From NCBI GenBank assembly GCA_024641805.1, contig JAHECJ010000045.1, forward strand, positions 1 to 9,545: a stretch of DNA of 9,545 bases. Reading direction: 5' to 3'. The stretch's first letter is position 1. Every line of letters starts with the position of its first letter. The notes beneath the pieces are model-generated. The model did no database searches and was not told the origin of the DNA. It saw only the letters and a list, made by a program, of their open reading frames with translations. The stretch comes from Desulfococcus sp. Lineage in GTDB: Bacteria > Desulfobacterota > Desulfobacteria > Desulfobacterales > Desulfosalsimonadaceae. This document shows positions 6,375 to 9,545 of this stretch, one piece after another. A program made the translations under genes and the position numbers.

Positions 6375-8210
6375 TTAATGATAATTATTCAGCACGCTAT
6401 GAATTATTTGCGCCAGTTTCAGATTCATTCCGGGGACGGCGGCAATTTCATCCACTGATGCGTCGGTCAGCTTTTTGAAGCTGGAAAATTTTTTCAATAA
6501 TGCCGCCTTGCGTTTTTTCCCGATTCCGGGAATGGAATCGAGACCTGAATGCAAGGCGGTTTTTGTTCTCGTTTGCCGGTGAAACGAAATGGCGAATCGA
6601 TGGGCTTCATCCCGGATCCGCTGCAATAAAAACAACGCCTCCATATCTTTGTTGAAATTCACCGGATTTACCCGGCCGGGCAAATACACTTTATCCGTTG
6701 TTTCATTTCGGGTTATGTCTTTCTTGGCAATACCGATAATGGGAAAAGCGTTTTTCAGTCCCAGGCGTTCGATGACCGATACCGCGATATTCAACTGCCC
6801 CCTGCCCCCGTCGACCATCAACAGATCCGGCAGGTCGGCGCCCTGATTGCTTTTTTTAAACCGCCGTTCCAGGACTTCGTTCATCGATGCATAATCATCC
6901 TGAAGTTCAACGGTTTTGATTATATAGCGGCGATAGCTTTTCTTTTCCGGCTTGCCGTCGATAAAAACCACCATCCCGCCCACCAGGTTGGTTCCCGACA
7001 TGCCTGAATTATCAAAGCACTCAATGCGCCGGGGAAACGTCGTTAACTGAAGACGGCGTGCGAGTCCTGACAGCAGTTCCTGGCTTGCCGCCATTTCATC
7101 CATCATCCGGGTGAGGCGGGTTCGGGCGTTGTCAGCTGCCATGGTCAGCAGACGCAGCTTGTCCCCGCGCTTCGGCAGAATAATGCGAACCGCCGACCCT
7201 TTATTCTCCCCCAGCCAGCTGGCACAGACTGCTTCATCCTCAAGGGGCAACGGAACAATTATTTCTTTGGGGATATAATCGGATTTGCCGTAATACTGCT
7301 TCACAAAAGAATCAATAATTTCATGATCCGAAGATATCGCGTCCTTAAAAGAGAACTGGCGAACGGCCTGTAAAAACCCGTTTCGAACCAGGAGCACCAC
7401 TACCAGCGAAACCATATCATTTCGTGCAAAAGCAATAACATCCCGGTCCACAAAATCCGTGGTGACGGCAATCTGTTTTTCAACTGTATTTTGAAGAGCG
7501 AAAATTTTATCCCTCAACCTGGCTGCTTCTTCGAACGCATGCCTTTCTGCGGCCGCCGTCATTTCATCGGTGAACTTTTGAATCAGGTCATGGGTCCGGC
7601 CGTTTAAAAACATCCGGACCTCGTCCACTATTTTCCGGTATACCTTCCGGTCCACCGGATAACAGCATGGAGCCAGACACAGGCCCATCTGATAATTCAG
7701 GCATGGCCTGGATCGCGCGACTAACCGGTTACACTCGCATTTGCAAAGTTTGAAAGTTTTATTAATAATTTTAATCGTGTTCCGGATAGACCCCGCCGAG
7801 CTATAAGGTCCAAAATACAGGGCCTGATCATTTCCTGTTTTCCGGACAACCTGCAGGCAGGGATAATCTTTGGTTACGTCAATCCGGATTGATGGATACC
7901 GCTTGTCGTCCTTTAAGAGAATATTGTATCGGGGTTTGTATTTTTTAATAAGGGTGGATTCGAGAATTAAGGCGTCATTTTCCGAGGGAGTGACAATGGT
8001 TTCAAACGAGGCGATCTGCTTCACAAGCACCCCGGTTTTTAGATCCGTGTGGGATTGTTTGATAAAATAGGAAGCCAGACGTTTTTTTAAATTGCCTGCC
8101 TTTCCCGCATAAATGATCTTGCCCCTGCCGTCCTTCATCAGATAAACACCAGGACCGGAAGAAATGGATTGCAATTGTTGGGCATGGGTGTTTTCCACGG
8201 GTAAGTCCAT
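6375..8210 (-). CDS. uvrC: Excinuclease ABC subunit UvrC
   Basis: A 611-aa dual-incision nuclease of nucleotide excision repair, close to the 610 aa of the E. coli protein, which cuts 3' and then 5' of the lesion in the UvrB-DNA complex. Domains in order are: GIY-YIG nuclease (about 17-95; GVY at 21-23, YAG at 34-36, Arg44, Glu84) for the 3' cut; a cysteine-rich segment (156-183; CKCEC, then RPCLNYQMGLCLAPCC), matching the position where a [4Fe-4S] cluster has been reported in E. coli UvrC; a UVR motif (about 208-242) that binds UvrB; an RNase H-like nuclease (about 395-545) with Asp400 (CFDNSG), Asp438 or Asp439 (ELQDDY), Asp467 (MVDGGRGQ) and His537 (DEAHRFA) for the 5' cut; and a double helix-hairpin-helix at 556-608 (SIPGIGKKRKAALLKKF, AVPGMNLKLAQII). 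ATG 8210 lies 5 nt after the uvrB stop with only a weak Shine-Dalgarno sequence, so translation is probably coupled to uvrB. It is complete, with all catalytic residues present. Confidence 0.98.
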   Translation of the reverse strand: MDLPVENTHAQQLQSISSGPGVYLMKDGRGKIIYAGKAGNLKKRLASYFIKQSHTDLKTGVLVKQIASFETIVTPSENDALILESTLIKKYKPRYNILLKDDKRYPSIRIDVTKDYPCLQVVRKTGNDQALYFGPYSSAGSIRNTIKIINKTFKLCKCECNRLVARSRPCLNYQMGLCLAPCCYPVDRKVYRKIVDEVRMFLNGRTHDLIQKFTDEMTAAAERHAFEEAARLRDKIFALQNTVEKQIAVTTDFVDRDVIAFARNDMVSLVVVLLVRNGFLQAVRQFSFKDAISSDHEIIDSFVKQYYGKSDYIPKEIIVPLPLEDEAVCASWLGENKGSAVRIILPKRGDKLRLLTMAADNARTRLTRMMDEMAASQELLSGLARRLQLTTFPRRIECFDNSGMSGTNLVGGMVVFIDGKPEKKSYRRYIIKTVELQDDYASMNEVLERRFKKSNQGADLPDLLMVDGGRGQLNIAVSVIERLGLKNAFPIIGIAKKDITRNETTDKVYLPGRVNPVNFNKDMEALFLLQRIRDEAHRFAISFHRQTRTKTALHSGLDSIPGIGKKRKAALLKKFSSFKKLTDASVDEIAAVPGMNLKLAQIIHSVLNNYH

Positions 8211-8215
8211 CTCAA

Positions 8216-9545
8216 TCAGGCTTCAAAATCAAAGATGTGAAGCTTTTTTAAAGCTAATATCCGGTCCCGCAGCTCCGCTGCTTTTTCAAAGGCCAGTTCC
8301 TTGGCTGCCGCATTCATCTGTTTCTCCAAAGAAGCAATCTGGGTTTCCAGGTTCTCATAAGACGCATAGGTGGCCATGGATTCTTCCACCCCTATCGCGC
8401 CCGGTCCGCCCGATGCAGGATAAAACCGCGATAAAAGTGCTCCGGAAATCCCTTTGATAATGGTTGCGGGCACAATGCCATAGTCCTCGTTGTACTTCGT
8501 CTGAATTTTTCTCCGGCGCATGGTTTCGTCATAAGCACTCTGCATAGAGGGCGTAATCGTTTCCCCATACATCAGTACCTTGCCGTTAATATTTCGTGCA
8601 GCGCGCCCGCATGTCTGAATCAGGGACCGGGCAGAACGAAGAAACCCTTCCTTGTCCGCATCCAAAATAGCCACCAGCGACACTTCCGGGATGTCCAGGC
8701 CTTCCCGCAGCAGGTTAATGCCGATCAGCACGTCAAACTCACCGGTCCTTAATTCCTGTATGATTTCGAGACGCTCCAGGGTCTTAATATCCGAATGCAG
8801 ATATTTGACGGCAAGACCCAGATCCGTATAATAATCCGTTAAATCTTCGGCCATCCGTTTAGTCAGGGTTGTGACCAGGACCCGTTCTTTCTTTTGGATA
8901 CGGCTCTTGATTTCATCAAACAAATCATCCACCTGCCGTTTCGCATCACGGAATTCAATCAGCGGATCGATGAGTCCCGTGGGCCGGACAATCAGTTCAT
9001 GAACCGCGCCTTTGCTTTTTTCAATTTCATAATCCGCCGGTGTCGCGGAAACATAGACCACCCGGGATACCCGTGATGCAAACTCATCGAATCTTAAAGG
9101 CCGATTATCAAGGGCTGACGGCAGCCGGAAGCCGAACTCCACCAGGGTTTCTTTGCGCGACCGGTCTCCTTTGTACATCCCGCCGATCTGGGGAACGGCA
9201 ATATGGCTTTCATCAATGAACATCAGGAAATCGGTTGGGAAATAATCGAGCAGGGTCGGCGGCGGTTCGCCGGCGGCCCGGCCGGTAATGTGCCGGGCAT
9301 AATTTTCAATACCGTTGCAGTACCCTATTTCCTGGATCATTTCCAGGTCAAAACCGGTTCTTTCCTCAATGCGCTGGGCTTCGATGTGTTTGTTGTTTTG
9401 GACGAAAAAATCAATCCGGTCTTTCAGTTCCGCGTTCACGTCTGCAATAATACGGTCCCGTGTGCGCTGATGGGTCACATAATGGCTGGCCGGATAGATC
9501 ATCAAACGTTTCATGGCTTTCTTTTGATTGCCGGTCAATGGATCG
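8216..9545 (-). CDS. uvrB: Excinuclease ABC subunit UvrB, N-terminus cut by window edge
   Basis: The last 442 residues of UvrB are visible. The E. coli protein has 673, so about 230 N-terminal residues, including the Walker A motif and the beta-hairpin, lie beyond the right edge. UvrB receives damaged DNA from UvrA, verifies the lesion by limited strand separation and recruits UvrC. Visible from the edge: DPLTG, YPASHYVT, helicase motif II FIDESH (109-114 of the fragment), motif III VSATP (165-169), the HSD segment and motif V GINLLREGLDIPEVS (275-289), motif VI QTCGRAARN (310-318), and a C-terminal UVR motif (about 402-436) that contacts UvrC. A TTG at 9538 is an internal leucine, not a start, because the frame stays open to the edge and matches family sequence before it. 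The linker between motif VI and UVR is short and glycine-rich (ASGGPGAIGVEES). It is the upstream gene of the uvrB-uvrC pair. Confidence 0.97.
   Translation of the reverse strand, partial: DPLTGNQKKAMKRLMIYPASHYVTHQRTRDRIIADVNAELKDRIDFFVQNNKHIEAQRIEERTGFDLEMIQEIGYCNGIENYARHITGRAAGEPPPTLLDYFPTDFLMFIDESHIAVPQIGGMYKGDRSRKETLVEFGFRLPSALDNRPLRFDEFASRVSRVVYVSATPADYEIEKSKGAVHELIVRPTGLIDPLIEFRDAKRQVDDLFDEIKSRIQKKERVLVTTLTKRMAEDLTDYYTDLGLAVKYLHSDIKTLERLEIIQELRTGEFDVLIGINLLREGLDIPEVSLVAILDADKEGFLRSARSLIQTCGRAARNINGKVLMYGETITPSMQSAYDETMRRRKIQTKYNEDYGIVPATIIKGISGALLSRFYPASGGPGAIGVEESMATYASYENLETQIASLEKQMNAAAKELAFEKAAELRDRILALKKLHIFDFEA

Noticed and set aside
9536..9538. TTG as a start codon for uvrB
   Set aside because: The frame is open to the window edge and the preceding residues (DP before LTG) match conserved UvrB sequence, so the TTG encodes an internal leucine.
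1..9545. Search for CRISPR repeats, tRNAs, insertion sequences, attachment sites or defence genes
   Set aside because: No regularly spaced repeats, cloverleaf-like segments, transposase motifs, terminal inverted repeats or recognisable defence effectors were seen on either strand.

Overview
This window looks like chromosomal DNA from a Gram-negative, moderately AT-leaning bacterium. It is probably a deltaproteobacterium of the Desulfobacterota or Myxococcota type. That is an inference from three things: an MglA-family GTPase that aligns residue for residue with Myxococcus MglA at the catalytic positions, a PATAN/DUF4388 plus cNMP-binding protein beside it, and a large PAS-rich hybrid sensor kinase with an LDH-type malate dehydrogenase close by. 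No RNA gene, insertion sequence, CRISPR array, phage gene or recognisable defence system was found.

Left part (1-4968), all on the minus strand and so read right to left: a membrane hybrid histidine kinase (periplasmic loop, HAMP, two PAS, HisKA, HATPase, receiver); a 155-bp AT-rich gap; a cytoplasmic TPR protein with an uncharacterised beta-rich C-terminal domain; an MglA-like small GTPase; and, overlapping the GTPase stop codon by 13 nt, a DUF4388 (PATAN) protein whose C-terminal cyclic-nucleotide-binding domain runs off the left edge. The last three look like an operon. With the kinase they suggest a signalling module linking environmental sensing, a Ras-like switch and a cyclic-nucleotide or phospho-signal input. 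The usual GTPase-activating partner MglB (roadblock/LC7) is not in the window.

Middle (4969-5416): a 448-bp AT-rich divergent intergenic region. It holds a good sigma70-like promoter candidate for the kinase and one for malate dehydrogenase, a 10-bp direct repeat in the predicted kinase leader, and two TAAG/CTTA inverted repeats on the malate dehydrogenase side.

Right part: malate dehydrogenase (mdh, plus strand, 5417-6349) converges on a uvrB-uvrC pair on the minus strand. uvrC (6375-8210) begins 5 nt after the uvrB stop. uvrB is cut at its 5' end by the right edge, so about two thirds of it is visible. UvrB and UvrC supply the damage-verification and dual-incision steps of nucleotide excision repair; UvrA is not present here.

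The housekeeping genes (mdh, uvrB, uvrC) are ordinary. The part worth a second look is the GTPase/PATAN-cNMP/TPR/hybrid-kinase neighbourhood and the repeats in front of the kinase and mdh.
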